A stretch of 64,000 nt of DNA from Paraconexibacter algicola (GTDB lineage Bacteria > Actinomycetota > Thermoleophilia > Solirubrobacterales > Solirubrobacteraceae): assembly GCF_003044185.1 (NCBI RefSeq), contig NZ_PYYB01000001.1, forward strand, positions 372,001-436,000, read 5' to 3'. Below the pieces are notes generated by a model. It searched no databases, was not told where the DNA came from, and worked only from the letters and a program-made list of their open reading frames with translations. Made by a program: the position numbers and the translations under genes. Below, in pieces: positions 44,581 to 53,052 of this stretch. Within the stretch, counting starts at the first letter, position 1; each line of letters opens with the position of its first letter.

Positions 44581-45618
44581 CTAGCCGCCGACGGTCAGGG
44601 TGCGGCGACCGAGCTCGCGGCCGCGCGCGTCCTGCAGGACGAACGCGAGGCGGCGGCGCTTGCGCGGCAGCTCGACGCGGGCGACGCCGCCGCGGACGGC
44701 GGCCCGGCCGACGCGGCGGCCCTGGAAGGTGACGGCCACCCGGCGGACGGTCGTCGCGGTGGTGATCGTGCAGGTGGTGCGCGGCGCGCCGCCCCGGCGC
44801 GTGCGCGCGCAGCGGATCCGCGGCGTGCCGAGCCGCGCCGGAGCGGTGGTGGTCCCCGGCGTCGTGGCGACGGGGGCGACCGGTTGCACGACCGCGGGCG
44901 GGGTCGGGGCGGCGACGGGGGCGGCCGCCGCGGCGGTGTCCACCCGGACGGTGAAGCGCCCGAACGTGTTCGGGGTGCGGTCGGGGCCCGCGCCCGCCGG
45001 GTAGCTGCCGCCGGGCCAGACCATGTCGGCGGTGGCGATCGCGGGCGCGGCGCCGGCGATCGTCGTGACGGTGCCCTCGGTGCTCACCGGCGGGAGCGCG
45101 AGGTCGAAGACCGGGCGGCTGCGGTCGTAGGTGGCACCCGCGGAGGAGGACTGCCCGGACCCCGAGGAGCCGGAGCCGGAGGCGAACAGCTGCGCGCGGC
45201 CGGCGGCGACGACGACGCGCGGGTTGGAGACGGTGATCGTGAAGCCGTGCGCGGCGGAGGTGAAGCTGAGCGTCCCGGCGAACTCGAGCGTGCCCTCGCC
45301 GGTCGTCGCGTCCCAGCTGCCGCCCGCGGCGACGGGGAAGCTCGTGGTGGCGGTCGCGTCGGCGCCGCGCGCGCTCTGCGCGGTGACGGTCGGCCCGGTG
45401 GCGGGCGCGGTGGGGCGGGCGGTGCCGTTGGTGAACGGCGGGCCGAGCGCGGTCGTGTACCCGAGCCAGGTGCGGTTGGTGCCGTCGGGGGCGCCGGTCT
45501 CGTAGACGTTGGCCTGGGTCCACTCGAGCGCGCCGCCGGTCACCGGGGCGGGAGCGGCGGTGGCGGTCGCCGCGCACCCGAGGACACCCACGGTAGTAAG
45601 GCCGATCAGAAGTCGCAT
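44581..45618 (-). CDS. secreted HtaA-domain heme-binding protein, copy 1
   Basis: This 345-residue protein has a signal peptide (about 1-22) and then one HtaA-like domain starting LEWTQANVYETG, with the family's SAAHGFTITVSNPRVVV stretch, whose His is a candidate heme ligand by analogy with corynebacterial HtaA. A Pro/Ala/Thr linker leads to a C-terminal beta module (IRCARTRRGGAPRTTCTITT, with two Cys). No transmembrane or LPxTG anchor is present. It is divergent from the hmuTUV operon with 36 bases between, so iron- or heme-responsive co-regulation is likely. Confidence 0.8.
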   Translation of the reverse strand: MRLLIGLTTVGVLGCAATATAAPAPVTGGALEWTQANVYETGAPDGTNRTWLGYTTALGPPFTNGTARPTAPATGPTVTAQSARGADATATTSFPVAAGGSWDATTGEGTLEFAGTLSFTSAAHGFTITVSNPRVVVAAGRAQLFASGSGSSGSGQSSSAGATYDRSRPVFDLALPPVSTEGTVTTIAGAAPAIATADMVWPGGSYPAGAGPDRTPNTFGRFTVRVDTAAAAAPVAAPTPPAVVQPVAPVATTPGTTTAPARLGTPRIRCARTRRGGAPRTTCTITTATTVRRVAVTFQGRRVGRAAVRGGVARVELPRKRRRLAFVLQDARGRELGRRTLTVGG

Positions 45619-45626
45619 GTCAGGGC

Positions 45627-45647
45627 ACCCTAACATTGCGCTAGGCT
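45627..45647. promoter_or_regulatory. overlapping divergent promoters of the heme locus
   Basis: TAGGGT on the minus strand (45632-45627) lies 8 bases before the htaA-like ATG, and TAGGCT on the plus strand (45642-45647) lies 7 bases before the hmuT ATG. The two -10 elements are 9 bases apart, so the promoters overlap and each excludes the other. Confidence 0.5.
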
Positions 45648-45654
45648 CGGCGCC

Positions 45655-46515
45655 ATGGCACCCACCGCTCTCCGGACGATCGCGGCCACCGCCGTCGCCC
45701 TCGCGCTCGGCGCGGCCGCCGCCGACGCCGCCCCCCGCCGCGTCGTCGCGCTCACTCCGTTCACCGCGAACACCGCCGCCCGCATCGGCCTCACCCCCAT
45801 CGCCATCGGCCAGACGCTCGGCGGCCAGGACCGCTTCGCGCCCGAGCTGCGCGGCGTGCCGCGGCTCGCGCTCAGCCACCCCAGCGGCCCGAACATCGAG
45901 CAGCTCGCCGCCCGCCGGCCCCAGCTCGTGCTCTCCGCCCCCGTCTGGCGCAAGGGCCACGGCGCGATGCGCCGGCTGAAGATGCCCGTGCTCGAGTCCG
46001 AGCCGCGCACCGTCGCCCAGGTCGCCACGCAGACCCGCCGCATCGGCCGCGCCCTCGGCCGCTCCGCCGCCGCGAACCGCCGCGCCGCGTTCATCGACCG
46101 CCGCGTCGCCGCGATCACCCGCGGCATCCGCCGCCGCCCCACCGTCCTGCTGGTCCTCGGGGTCGGCCGCACCTCCTACGCGATGCTCGCCAACAGCTGG
46201 GGCGGCGACGTCGTCCGGCGCGCCGGCGGCCGCCTGCTCACCCAGGGCCTGCGCGCCGGGGACGGGTACGCGCGGATCTCCGACGAGGCCGTCGTCGCCC
46301 GCAACCCGGACATCATCATCGCCGTCCCCCACGGCGAGTCCAAGGACTACGCCCGGCAGGCCGCGTACCTGCGCACCAAAGCCGGCTGGCGGACCACCCG
46401 CGCCGCCCGCAACGGCCGCGTCTACGTCGCCACCGGCAACTCGCTGCTGCAGCCCTACGACGACGTCTACCTCACGATCCGCGACGTCCGCCGGCTGTTC
46501 CTGAAGAACCTGTAG
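45655..46515 (+). CDS. hmuT: heme ABC transporter substrate-binding protein (HmuT-like), without lipobox
   Basis: This 286-residue periplasmic-binding-type protein starts with a signal peptide (ATAVALALGAAAADA, cleavage before APRR). The class III binding fold follows (LALSHPSGPNIEQLAARRPQLVLS, and SWGGDVVRRAGGRLLTQG). The mature protein contains no Cys at all, so unlike usual Gram-positive binding proteins it cannot be lipid-anchored. It delivers heme or another iron chelate to the permease encoded directly downstream (stop TAG then ATG). Confidence 0.85.
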   Translation: MAPTALRTIAATAVALALGAAAADAAPRRVVALTPFTANTAARIGLTPIAIGQTLGGQDRFAPELRGVPRLALSHPSGPNIEQLAARRPQLVLSAPVWRKGHGAMRRLKMPVLESEPRTVAQVATQTRRIGRALGRSAAANRRAAFIDRRVAAITRGIRRRPTVLLVLGVGRTSYAMLANSWGGDVVRRAGGRLLTQGLRAGDGYARISDEAVVARNPDIIIAVPHGESKDYARQAAYLRTKAGWRTTRAARNGRVYVATGNSLLQPYDDVYLTIRDVRRLFLKNL

Positions 46516-47574
46516 ATGAGCACGGTCGTCGCCCGCCCGCCCGCGTCCACCAGCGGTCCCGCGCCGGACGCCACGCCCGCCCGCCGGCGGCGGCTGCGCC
46601 GTTCCGCGGTCGTCGCGGTCGCGTTCGCGGTGCTCGTCGGGGCGACCGCCGCCTCGCTGGCGTTCGGCGCGGTCGACGTGCCGCTGGGGACCGTCCTCGA
46701 CGCGCTCCTGGGCCGCGCGCAGGAGGGCCCGCTGAAGGAGATCGTCCTGCAGCTGCGGCTCCCCCGCACCGTCGAGGCGCTGACCGTCGGCGCCGCCCTC
46801 GGCGTCGCCGGGGCGATGCTCCAGGGCGCCCTCGCCAACCCGCTCGCGTCCCCCGAGGTGCTCGGCGTCACCGCCGGATCCGGGTTCGGCGCGGTCCTCG
46901 TGCTGCTCGCCTTCCCCACCGCCGTGGCGCTGCTGCCGGTCGGGGCGCTCGCCTTCGGGGCGCTCGCCATCGTGCTCGTGATGGCGTTCGCCTGGGGCGG
47001 TCGCGGCGGCGGCTCCACCCAGCGCCTGATCCTCGCCGGGATCGCGGTCAGCGCGATGTTCGGCGCCGGGACCACGTCGCTGATGGTCGCCTTCAGCGAC
47101 CGCGTGCAGGGCGCCGTCCTGTTCCTCGCGGGCGGCTTCTCCTCCGACGGCTGGGAGGGCATGGACGTCGCCTGGCCGTTCTTCCTCGCCGGCTTCGCGC
47201 TCGCGCTCGTGCTCTGCGGGCCGCTCGACCGGCTGGCGCTCGGCGACGACGTCGCCGCCTCGCTGGGCTCGCGCCCCCGCCTCGTGCGGCTCGGCGCCGC
47301 GGTCGCCGCCGCGTTCCTCGCCTCCGCCTCCGCCGCGATCGCGGGCCTGCTCGGCTTCGTCGGGCTCGTCGTCCCCCACCTCGTGCGGCTCGTCGCGGGC
47401 ACCGCGCGCCACCGCTACGTCGTGCCCGTCAGCGCCGCGATCGGTGCCGGGCTCGTGCTCACCGCCGACACGATCGCCCGGATCGTCGTCGCCCCGATCG
47501 AGCTGCCCGTCGGCCCGATCATGGTCCTCCTCGGCGTCCCCCTGTTCCTCGTGCTGCTGCGACGGGAGACGTGA
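46516..47574 (+). CDS. hmuU: heme/iron-chelate ABC transporter permease, FecCD family (HmuU-like)
   Basis: This 352-residue polytopic permease has about ten helices and the FecCD marks RLPRTVEALTVGAALGVAGAMLQGALANPLASPEVLGVTAGSG and GLLGFVGLVVPHLVRL, the latter being the ATPase coupling helix. It moves heme across the membrane with the ATPase HmuV. The ATG abuts the hmuT stop and its TGA overlaps the hmuV GTG, so the three are one translational unit. Specificity for heme is inferred from the HtaA and HugZ neighbours. Confidence 0.9.
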   Translation: MSTVVARPPASTSGPAPDATPARRRRLRRSAVVAVAFAVLVGATAASLAFGAVDVPLGTVLDALLGRAQEGPLKEIVLQLRLPRTVEALTVGAALGVAGAMLQGALANPLASPEVLGVTAGSGFGAVLVLLAFPTAVALLPVGALAFGALAIVLVMAFAWGGRGGGSTQRLILAGIAVSAMFGAGTTSLMVAFSDRVQGAVLFLAGGFSSDGWEGMDVAWPFFLAGFALALVLCGPLDRLALGDDVAASLGSRPRLVRLGAAVAAAFLASASAAIAGLLGFVGLVVPHLVRLVAGTARHRYVVPVSAAIGAGLVLTADTIARIVVAPIELPVGPIMVLLGVPLFLVLLRRET

Positions 47575-48389
47575 GCGTGGACCGGCCCGACCCGCTGCTC
47601 GAGGTCCGCGGCGTCGACGTGCGGATCGGCGGCACCGCGATCCTGCACGGCTGCGACCTCACCGCCCGTGCCGGCGAGCTCGTCGCGGTCGTCGGCCCCA
47701 ACGGCGCGGGCAAGTCCACGCTCGGCCGCGTCGCCGCCGGGCTGCTCGCCCCCGCCGCCGGGACCGTGCGCTGGGGCGGGCAGGACGTCGGCGCCGTCCG
47801 CGCGCGGCGCCGTCCGCACCACCGGGCCTACGTGCCGCAGCGCGGACGCGTCCCCGACGGCATCCGCGTCCGCGAGGCCGTCGAGCTCGGCCGCGCCCCG
47901 CACGTCGGGCTGCTCGGGCGACCCACGACCACCGACCACGACGCGATCGACCGGGCGCTCGCCCGCACGCGCATGACCGGGTTCGCGCAGCGCCGCCTCT
48001 CCACGCTCAGCGGCGGCGAGCTCCAGCGCGCGCAGCTGTCCGTCGCGCTCGCGCAGGAGGCCCCGCTGCTGCTCGCCGACGAGCCGACCGCCAGCCTCGA
48101 CCTCGGGGCCGCCGTCACCGTCGCCCGGCTGCTGCGCGCGCTCGCCGACGACGGGCTCGCCGTCGTCCTCGTCGTCCACGACCTGGCGCTCGCCGCCGCC
48201 ATCGCCGACACCGTCGTCGTCGTCCACCGCGGACGGACCGTTGCCACCGGACCCGCCGAGGAGGTGCTCACCCCCGACCGGCTCGCCGCCGTCTGGGAGG
48301 TCGACGCCGAGCTCGACCCGGGCGACGGCGCCCGGACCGCGCTGCGCGTCGGCTGGCGCCCCGTCCCCCACGCCCTGGAGGGCCGCTGA
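47571..48389 (+). CDS. hmuV: heme/iron-chelate ABC transporter ATPase (HmuV-like)
   Basis: This 272-residue ATPase has Walker A GPNGAGKST, the signature LSGGELQRAQLSVAL, Walker B LLLADEPTASLD and the switch His in VVHDLALAA. It powers heme import through HmuU. The GTG at 47571 overlaps the permease stop as GTGA; a second GTG two codons later is possible. The gene stop is followed at once by the second HtaA gene, confirming operon structure. Confidence 0.92.
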   Translation: MSVDRPDPLLEVRGVDVRIGGTAILHGCDLTARAGELVAVVGPNGAGKSTLGRVAAGLLAPAAGTVRWGGQDVGAVRARRRPHHRAYVPQRGRVPDGIRVREAVELGRAPHVGLLGRPTTTDHDAIDRALARTRMTGFAQRRLSTLSGGELQRAQLSVALAQEAPLLLADEPTASLDLGAAVTVARLLRALADDGLAVVLVVHDLALAAAIADTVVVVHRGRTVATGPAEEVLTPDRLAAVWEVDAELDPGDGARTALRVGWRPVPHALEGR

Positions 48390-49544
48390 ATGCCCCGCAC
48401 CCTGCCGACCGCGCTCGTCCTCGCGCTCCTCGCCGTCCTCGCCACCGCCGGCGCCGCGCACGCCGGCCCCGGGGAGGGCAGCGCCACCCTCACGCTCGAC
48501 GGCCCCGCCGGAACCCGGCTCACCGACCGCGACGTCCGGCTCGCGGGCAGCGGCGGCGCCGAGGCGTTCGGGACCCGCGTCGTGCTGCCCGTCACCGGCG
48601 GCCGGGTCGGCTCCTCGATCTTCGCGCTCGGCACCCGCGGCGCGATCCGGCTGGTGCGCGGCGGCCGATCGATCACGCTGCGCGACGTCGAGCTGCAGCT
48701 CGGCAGCAGCGTCTGGATCACCGCCCGGCTGGGCGGACGGCGGCGGCCCGTGCTCGTCTCCACCACCGGGGTGCGCCCCGTACTGGACCGCCGCAGCGGC
48801 CGCGCGCGGCTGCGCAGCGGGAAGCTGCGGCTCGCCGTCCCCGCCGCCGGGATCGTGCGGCGCGCGCTCGGGATCCGTGAGATCGGCCTCGGCTCGCTCG
48901 GGACGCTGACGCTCGACGCGACGGTCGCCCCGGACCTCGCCGGGACCGCCGCCGGCGCGGGCACCAGCGCCCCCGCCCGCCCCGCGACCGCGGTCGACGT
49001 CACCGCCGCCACGCTCGACTGGCACGTGCGCGAGTCGTTCATCCGCTACGTGAACACCGGGGAGGGCACGCGCGTCCTCGGCGGCGCCGTCGCGCCCGGG
49101 AAGACCGTGCGGCCCGGCACCTCCGTGCCGCTGGACTACGACTTCCGGTTCCCGTTCGCCAGCGGCTGGTACGACCCCGCGAGCGACCTCGCGGTGCTGA
49201 CGTTCCGCGGCGGGGTCGGGTTCTCCTACCGCGACCACGGCATCCAGTTCGAGACCAGCGACCCGCAGCTCGAGCTGCGCGGCGCCGGCAGCGGGTCCCG
49301 CGCGACGTTCTCGTTCACCGGCCGCGACGGCACCCCGTTCGACGGCCGCCGCGCGACGCTGCTGGACCTCGACCCCGCCGCCGCCACGCGCAGCGGCTCC
49401 GCCGACGGAGCGACCCGCACCCTGACCGACGTCCCGGGCGCCGTGCCCGCACAGACGCAGGGCTCGGTCTTCAACGGCTTCTACGCGCCCGGCGACCCGT
49501 TCGGCGCCATGACCGTCACGTTCACCACGACCCCAGGTTCCTGA
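48390..49544 (+). CDS. secreted HtaA-domain heme-binding protein, copy 2
   Basis: This 384-residue protein has a signal peptide (1-27, ending AHAG). Its N-terminal 190 residues form a beta-rich domain (TRVVLPVTGGRVGSSIFALGTRG) of HtaA-like build. The C-terminal HtaA domain starts LDWHVRESFIRYVNTG, where the Tyr is the candidate heme-coordinating residue, and includes FSYRDHGIQFETSDPQLEL. No membrane anchor is seen. It lies between hmuV and the second hugZ-like gene, so it probably hands heme to HmuT. Confidence 0.85.
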   Translation: MPRTLPTALVLALLAVLATAGAAHAGPGEGSATLTLDGPAGTRLTDRDVRLAGSGGAEAFGTRVVLPVTGGRVGSSIFALGTRGAIRLVRGGRSITLRDVELQLGSSVWITARLGGRRRPVLVSTTGVRPVLDRRSGRARLRSGKLRLAVPAAGIVRRALGIREIGLGSLGTLTLDATVAPDLAGTAAGAGTSAPARPATAVDVTAATLDWHVRESFIRYVNTGEGTRVLGGAVAPGKTVRPGTSVPLDYDFRFPFASGWYDPASDLAVLTFRGGVGFSYRDHGIQFETSDPQLELRGAGSGSRATFSFTGRDGTPFDGRRATLLDLDPAAATRSGSADGATRTLTDVPGAVPAQTQGSVFNGFYAPGDPFGAMTVTFTTTPGS

Positions 49545-49545
49545 C

Positions 49546-50379
49546 ATGACCGACACCGCCACGTCGTTCCCGACCGACCACGCCGCTCCCGCGGAGGTCC
49601 TCAACCCGCCGATGCCCGAGCCGATCGGCCCGACCCACGAGGGCCGGCGCCGCTCCGCCGCCGAGGAGGCCCGCACGCTCGTCGCCCAGACGAACGTCGC
49701 CACGCTCGCGACGCTGTCCGAGGACGGCCACCCGTGGGGCTCGCTGGTGAGCTACGCCACGCTGGCCGACGGCTCCCCCGTGCTGTGCGTGTCGCTGCTG
49801 GCCGAGCACGGCCGCAACCTCCGCGCCGACCAGCGCGCCTCGCTCGTCGTCGCCGAGCCCGCCCGCGGCGGCGACCCGCTGAACAGCGGCCGCGTCACCC
49901 TCGCCGGGGTCGCGCAGCGGCCGACCGGGACGCTCGAGGCGACCGCCCGCGACGCGTACGTGCAGGCCCATCCGCCCGCACGGCTCTACGCGGGCTTCGG
50001 CGACTTCTCGCTCTGGGTGCTGCGCGTCGACCGCGTCCGCTGGGTCGGCGGCTACGGGCGCATGGACTCGGCCGACGCCGCGAGCTACCGCGCCGCCGAG
50101 CCCGACCCCGTGCAGGGCCAGACCGCGTACGCGATCGCGCACCTCAACGCCGACCACGCGGACGCGCTGCTGCTGATGGCCCGGGCCTTCGGCGGCCACC
50201 CCGACGCCCTGTCGGCCACCTGCACCGGCGCGGACCGCTACGGCATCGAGCTGCGCGTCGTCACGCCGCGCGGGGAGACCCGCGCGCGGATCGGGTTCGC
50301 GGAGCCGATCGTCGAGCCCGACGGGCTGCGCGGCGCCACCGTCGAGCTGACGCGCCGCTCGCGCGCCGCGCTGGCCTGA
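49546..50379 (+). CDS. HugZ-type heme-degrading protein (split-barrel plus DUF2470), copy 2
   Basis: This 277-residue paralogue of the protein at 43690 has an N-terminal extension of about 35 residues. Shared blocks include NVATLATLSEDGHPWGSLVSYATLADGSPVLCVS, LLAEHGRNLRADQRASLVV, YGRMDSADAASY and the DUF2470 motif HLNADHADALLLMARAF. It is the last gene of the hmuTUV operon, one base after the HtaA stop, fitting a role in breaking down imported heme. The two copies may differ in regulation or partner reductase. Confidence 0.85.
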   Translation: MTDTATSFPTDHAAPAEVLNPPMPEPIGPTHEGRRRSAAEEARTLVAQTNVATLATLSEDGHPWGSLVSYATLADGSPVLCVSLLAEHGRNLRADQRASLVVAEPARGGDPLNSGRVTLAGVAQRPTGTLEATARDAYVQAHPPARLYAGFGDFSLWVLRVDRVRWVGGYGRMDSADAASYRAAEPDPVQGQTAYAIAHLNADHADALLLMARAFGGHPDALSATCTGADRYGIELRVVTPRGETRARIGFAEPIVEPDGLRGATVELTRRSRAALA

Positions 50380-50403
50380 GACCGGGCCGCGCGGAGCGAT
50401 CCG

Positions 50404-50409
50404 TAGGGT
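50404..50409 (+). promoter_or_regulatory. candidate -10 element of the thioesterase gene
   Basis: TAGGGT lies 8 bases before the ATG. A GGAGG run directly abuts the ATG, too close to act as a normal ribosome site. Confidence 0.4.
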
Positions 50410-50417
50410 GCCGGAGG

Positions 50418-51242
50418 ATGACCGCGGATCCCACCCTGGACGAGATGCTCGACGGCGCCGCGACCGGCGCGACCACGGTCGCGCCCGGCTGGGGGCAGGG
50501 CCGCGCGACCTACGGCGGCCTCGTCGCGGGCCTGCTCGTCGCGCGCGCCGAGACGCTCACGGCCGACCCGGCGCGACGGCTGCGCTCCGCGGCCGTGTCG
50601 TTCGTCGGGCCGGTCACCCCCGGCACCGCCGAGCTCCAGGGCACCGTCCTGCGCGCCGGCGGCTCGGCGACGACCGTGGACGTCAAGCTCGTGCAGGACG
50701 GGACCGTGCGCGCCGCGATGCTCGCCACGCTCGGGCAGGACCGCGCCACCGCGATCGCGTTCCCCGCCGACAGGCGCAACCCGCCGCCCGACCTCCCCGA
50801 GCCGGACGAGCTGCAGCCGATCCCGTACCTCGAGGGCCTCACCCCCGAGTTCATCCGCCACGTCGAGCTGCGCTACGGCAGCGGCGGGTTCCCGCTCAGC
50901 GGTGCAGCGGAGCCCGACTTCGGCGGCTGGTTCCGCTTCCGCGAGCCCCCCGCGCGGATGGGCGACCGCGAGCTCATCGCGCTCGTCGACGCCTGGCCGC
51001 CCGCGATCGCCCCGATGTTCGGCGGCCCGGCACCGATCAGCACGATGAGCTGGAGCTACGAGCCCGTCACCGCACCGGACCCGACCGTGCCCGACCGGCC
51101 CGACGCGCTCTGGCGGTACGCCGTGCACACGCACGTCGCCCGCGACGGGTACACGCAGGCGGCCGCCCGCGTGTGGGACGCCGACGGGCATCTGCGCGCG
51201 ATCAGCAACCAGACCGTCTCGTACTTCGACCCGCGCGGCTGA
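50418..51242 (+). CDS. acyl-CoA thioesterase, double hot-dog (TesB/4HBT-like)
   Basis: This 274-residue protein has the two-hot-dog plan of TesB-type thioesterases. The first half runs from GWGQGRATYGGLVAGLLVARAET with AAVSFVGPVTPGTAEL; the second ends VHTHVARDGYTQAAARVWDADGHLRAISNQTVSYFD, a clear hot-dog C-terminus. It hydrolyses acyl-CoA esters in the cytoplasm; substrate unknown. It abuts the convergent CcdA-like gene with no spacer (its TGA is followed directly by the other gene's stop). Confidence 0.8.
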   Translation: MTADPTLDEMLDGAATGATTVAPGWGQGRATYGGLVAGLLVARAETLTADPARRLRSAAVSFVGPVTPGTAELQGTVLRAGGSATTVDVKLVQDGTVRAAMLATLGQDRATAIAFPADRRNPPPDLPEPDELQPIPYLEGLTPEFIRHVELRYGSGGFPLSGAAEPDFGGWFRFREPPARMGDRELIALVDAWPPAIAPMFGGPAPISTMSWSYEPVTAPDPTVPDRPDALWRYAVHTHVARDGYTQAAARVWDADGHLRAISNQTVSYFDPRG

Positions 51243-51986
51243 CTACCCGTCCAGCGACTCCTCCAGGTCGCTGATCGGGTCGTACCAGCCACGCTCCAGC
51301 ACGAACGCCTGGAGGTCGCGGTCCAGCCCGAGCATCACGGCCACGCCCACGAACACGAACAGCGCGCCGGTCACGCGGCGGAAGACGCCGTGCGGGTTCG
51401 CCAGCCAGCCGAGCCGCTCGGCCGCCGCACGACCGAGCACCGCGAGCAGCAGCAGGATCACGGCCAGTCCGACCGCGTACGCCACCAGATACGCCAGGCC
51501 CTCGCCGAACGACGCGGGCAGCACCGTGGCCACGATCAGCGCGTAGGTCGGGCTGCAGCTGCTGAACACGGGACCGAGCGACGCGCCGATCAGCACGTCC
51601 CGGCTGCGGCCACTGCGTGCCGCGGAGCGCTCCAGGAGGGCGGCCGCCTGCCGCTGACCGCCGCTGGCGGCCATCCCCCGCTCCCAGAGCCCGGGCGCCA
51701 GCAGGCTGACGCCCAGTCCGAGGACGACGAGCCCGGACAGCGTGCTCCAGACCTCCTGCGGGACGCCGAGGAGCGCGCTGGTGGCCTTCAGCAGCAGCGT
51801 GAAGACCACCACCGACGCTCCCAGCGAGGCCACGATGACCACCGGCCGGGCGATGTCTCCCCGGCCCGTCGCACCGTCCGTCGCCGTGACGACCGCACCC
51901 CCGACGACCACCGGCAGCAGCGGTAGGACGCACGGCGCCGCAGCCGTCAGGACCCCGGCCATGAAGCTGACGACCAGGAGCTCCAC
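51243..51986 (-). CDS. CcdA/DsbD-family transmembrane thiol reductant transporter
   Basis: This 247-residue membrane protein has six helices and two conserved Cys: AAPCVLPLLPVVVGG in helix 1 and GPVFSSCSPTYALI in helix 4, the electron-carrying pair of CcdA. It passes reducing power from cytoplasmic thioredoxin to extracytoplasmic thiol proteins, for example for cytochrome c maturation. GTG at 51986 is the likely start, 5 bases after the thioredoxin-like gene's stop. The two form a pair. Confidence 0.85.
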   Translation of the reverse strand: MELLVVSFMAGVLTAAAPCVLPLLPVVVGGAVVTATDGATGRGDIARPVVIVASLGASVVVFTLLLKATSALLGVPQEVWSTLSGLVVLGLGVSLLAPGLWERGMAASGGQRQAAALLERSAARSGRSRDVLIGASLGPVFSSCSPTYALIVATVLPASFGEGLAYLVAYAVGLAVILLLLAVLGRAAAERLGWLANPHGVFRRVTGALFVFVGVAVMLGLDRDLQAFVLERGWYDPISDLEESLDG

Positions 51987-51991
51987 GGCCG

Positions 51992-52489
51992 TCAGGCGAG
52001 CTCGTCGAGGACCTTCGTGATCTGCGGGTCGTCGTACGGGACGACGCTGCCCGTCTTCCGACCTTCGGCGTCCACGCGGACCACGGTGGTCTGGAGGGTC
52101 ACCCCGTAGCGCTGACGCAGGTCCTGTCGCTCGTCGTAGTCGACCTTCAGCACGGTGACGCCGGCCGGCAGCCCCTCGTCCCGGATCGACTGCTCCAGCG
52201 CGCGGCACTGCGTGCACCACGACGCGTGGAAGAACAGCAGTCGCGTGCCGTCCGCCGCGGCCAGCGCCGCCGGCGAGTACTCGACGTAGGTCCCGGACCG
52301 TTCGGCGACCGCCGCATCCGGCGTGGCCCGGGAGGCCCCGTAGGGCGGGACGGACACGGTCGGCGGGGTCCGCGAGAGCGCCGGGGCCGAGCGACCGTCG
52401 GGGTCGTCCGATCCACCGACGGCGAGGAACACGCCGGCTGCTGCGATCAGCACGCAGATCGAGGCCGCCAGGTACGCCGTCCGATTCAT
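51992..52489 (-). CDS. membrane-anchored thioredoxin-like protein
   Basis: This 165-residue protein has an uncleaved N-terminal helix (about 4-25) and an extracytoplasmic thioredoxin domain with the active site SWCTQC, then VTVLKVDYDERQDLRQRYGV, with TTVV where the cis-Pro loop is usually found (no cis-Pro visible). It is probably the external electron acceptor of the CcdA-like protein downstream. The ATG start at 52489 gives a normal signal anchor. Gene order and spacing indicate co-transcription. Confidence 0.85.
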   Translation of the reverse strand: MNRTAYLAASICVLIAAAGVFLAVGGSDDPDGRSAPALSRTPPTVSVPPYGASRATPDAAVAERSGTYVEYSPAALAAADGTRLLFFHASWCTQCRALEQSIRDEGLPAGVTVLKVDYDERQDLRQRYGVTLQTTVVRVDAEGRKTGSVVPYDDPQITKVLDELA

Positions 52490-52545
52490 GCCCTCATGGT
52501 GGAGCGGACCGGTCGGCGCGTCGATTACGACGCGGTGAACGTGGT

Positions 52546-53052
52546 TCAGACGAGACCGCGCGCCCGCAGCTCGGCGAGCAGGCCCACGCAGCCCGCCTCG
52601 ACGACGTCGAGGACCACGTCGAACCCGTCCGGTCCCCCGTAGTAGGGGTCGGGCACGTCGGTGTCGCCGGCGGCGACCGCGGCCGGGTCGAGCTCGCGCA
52701 GCAGCACGACCCTGTCGCGCGCCGCCGCGTCGTCCCCGGCGAGCGCGAGCAGGTCGCGGCGGTTGCTCGCGTCCATCGCGACGAGCAGGTCGTGGTCCGC
52801 GAAGTCGCGGCGGGTGACCTGCTGGGCGGCGCCGCGCAGGTGCACCCCGCGGCGCGCGGCCGCGGCGGTGCTGCGCGCGTCCGGCGGGTCGCCGACGTGC
52901 CAGTCACCGGTGCCCGCGGACGCGACCTCGACGCGGTCGGCCAGCCCCTCGCGCTCCAGCAGCGCGACCATCACCGCCTCCGCGGTCGGCGAGCGGCAGA
53001 TGTTCCCCAGGCACACCATGAGGATCCGCACCGGGCGGTCGGGCGCGCTCAT
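52546..53052 (-). CDS. low-molecular-weight protein tyrosine phosphatase
   Basis: This 168-residue phosphatase has the P-loop VCLGNICRSPTAE (catalytic C14, R20) and the general-acid Asp in PDPYYGG near the C-terminal third. The family dephosphorylates Tyr, including that of BY-kinases controlling polysaccharide export, and a BY-kinase is encoded at 10318. It is cytoplasmic. It is the second gene after the amidase, and its ATG overlaps the amidase TGA as ATGA. Confidence 0.92.
   Translation of the reverse strand: MSAPDRPVRILMVCLGNICRSPTAEAVMVALLEREGLADRVEVASAGTGDWHVGDPPDARSTAAAARRGVHLRGAAQQVTRRDFADHDLLVAMDASNRRDLLALAGDDAAARDRVVLLRELDPAAVAAGDTDVPDPYYGGPDGFDVVLDVVEAGCVGLLAELRARGLV

Noticed and set aside
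45620-45645. DtxR/Fur-type iron box in the hmuT spacer
   Set aside because: The apparent inverted repeats (CCCTAA and CTAGG) are explained by the two divergent -10 elements, and the spacing does not fit a 19-bp DtxR-type site. Iron control is still likely but not shown by this motif.
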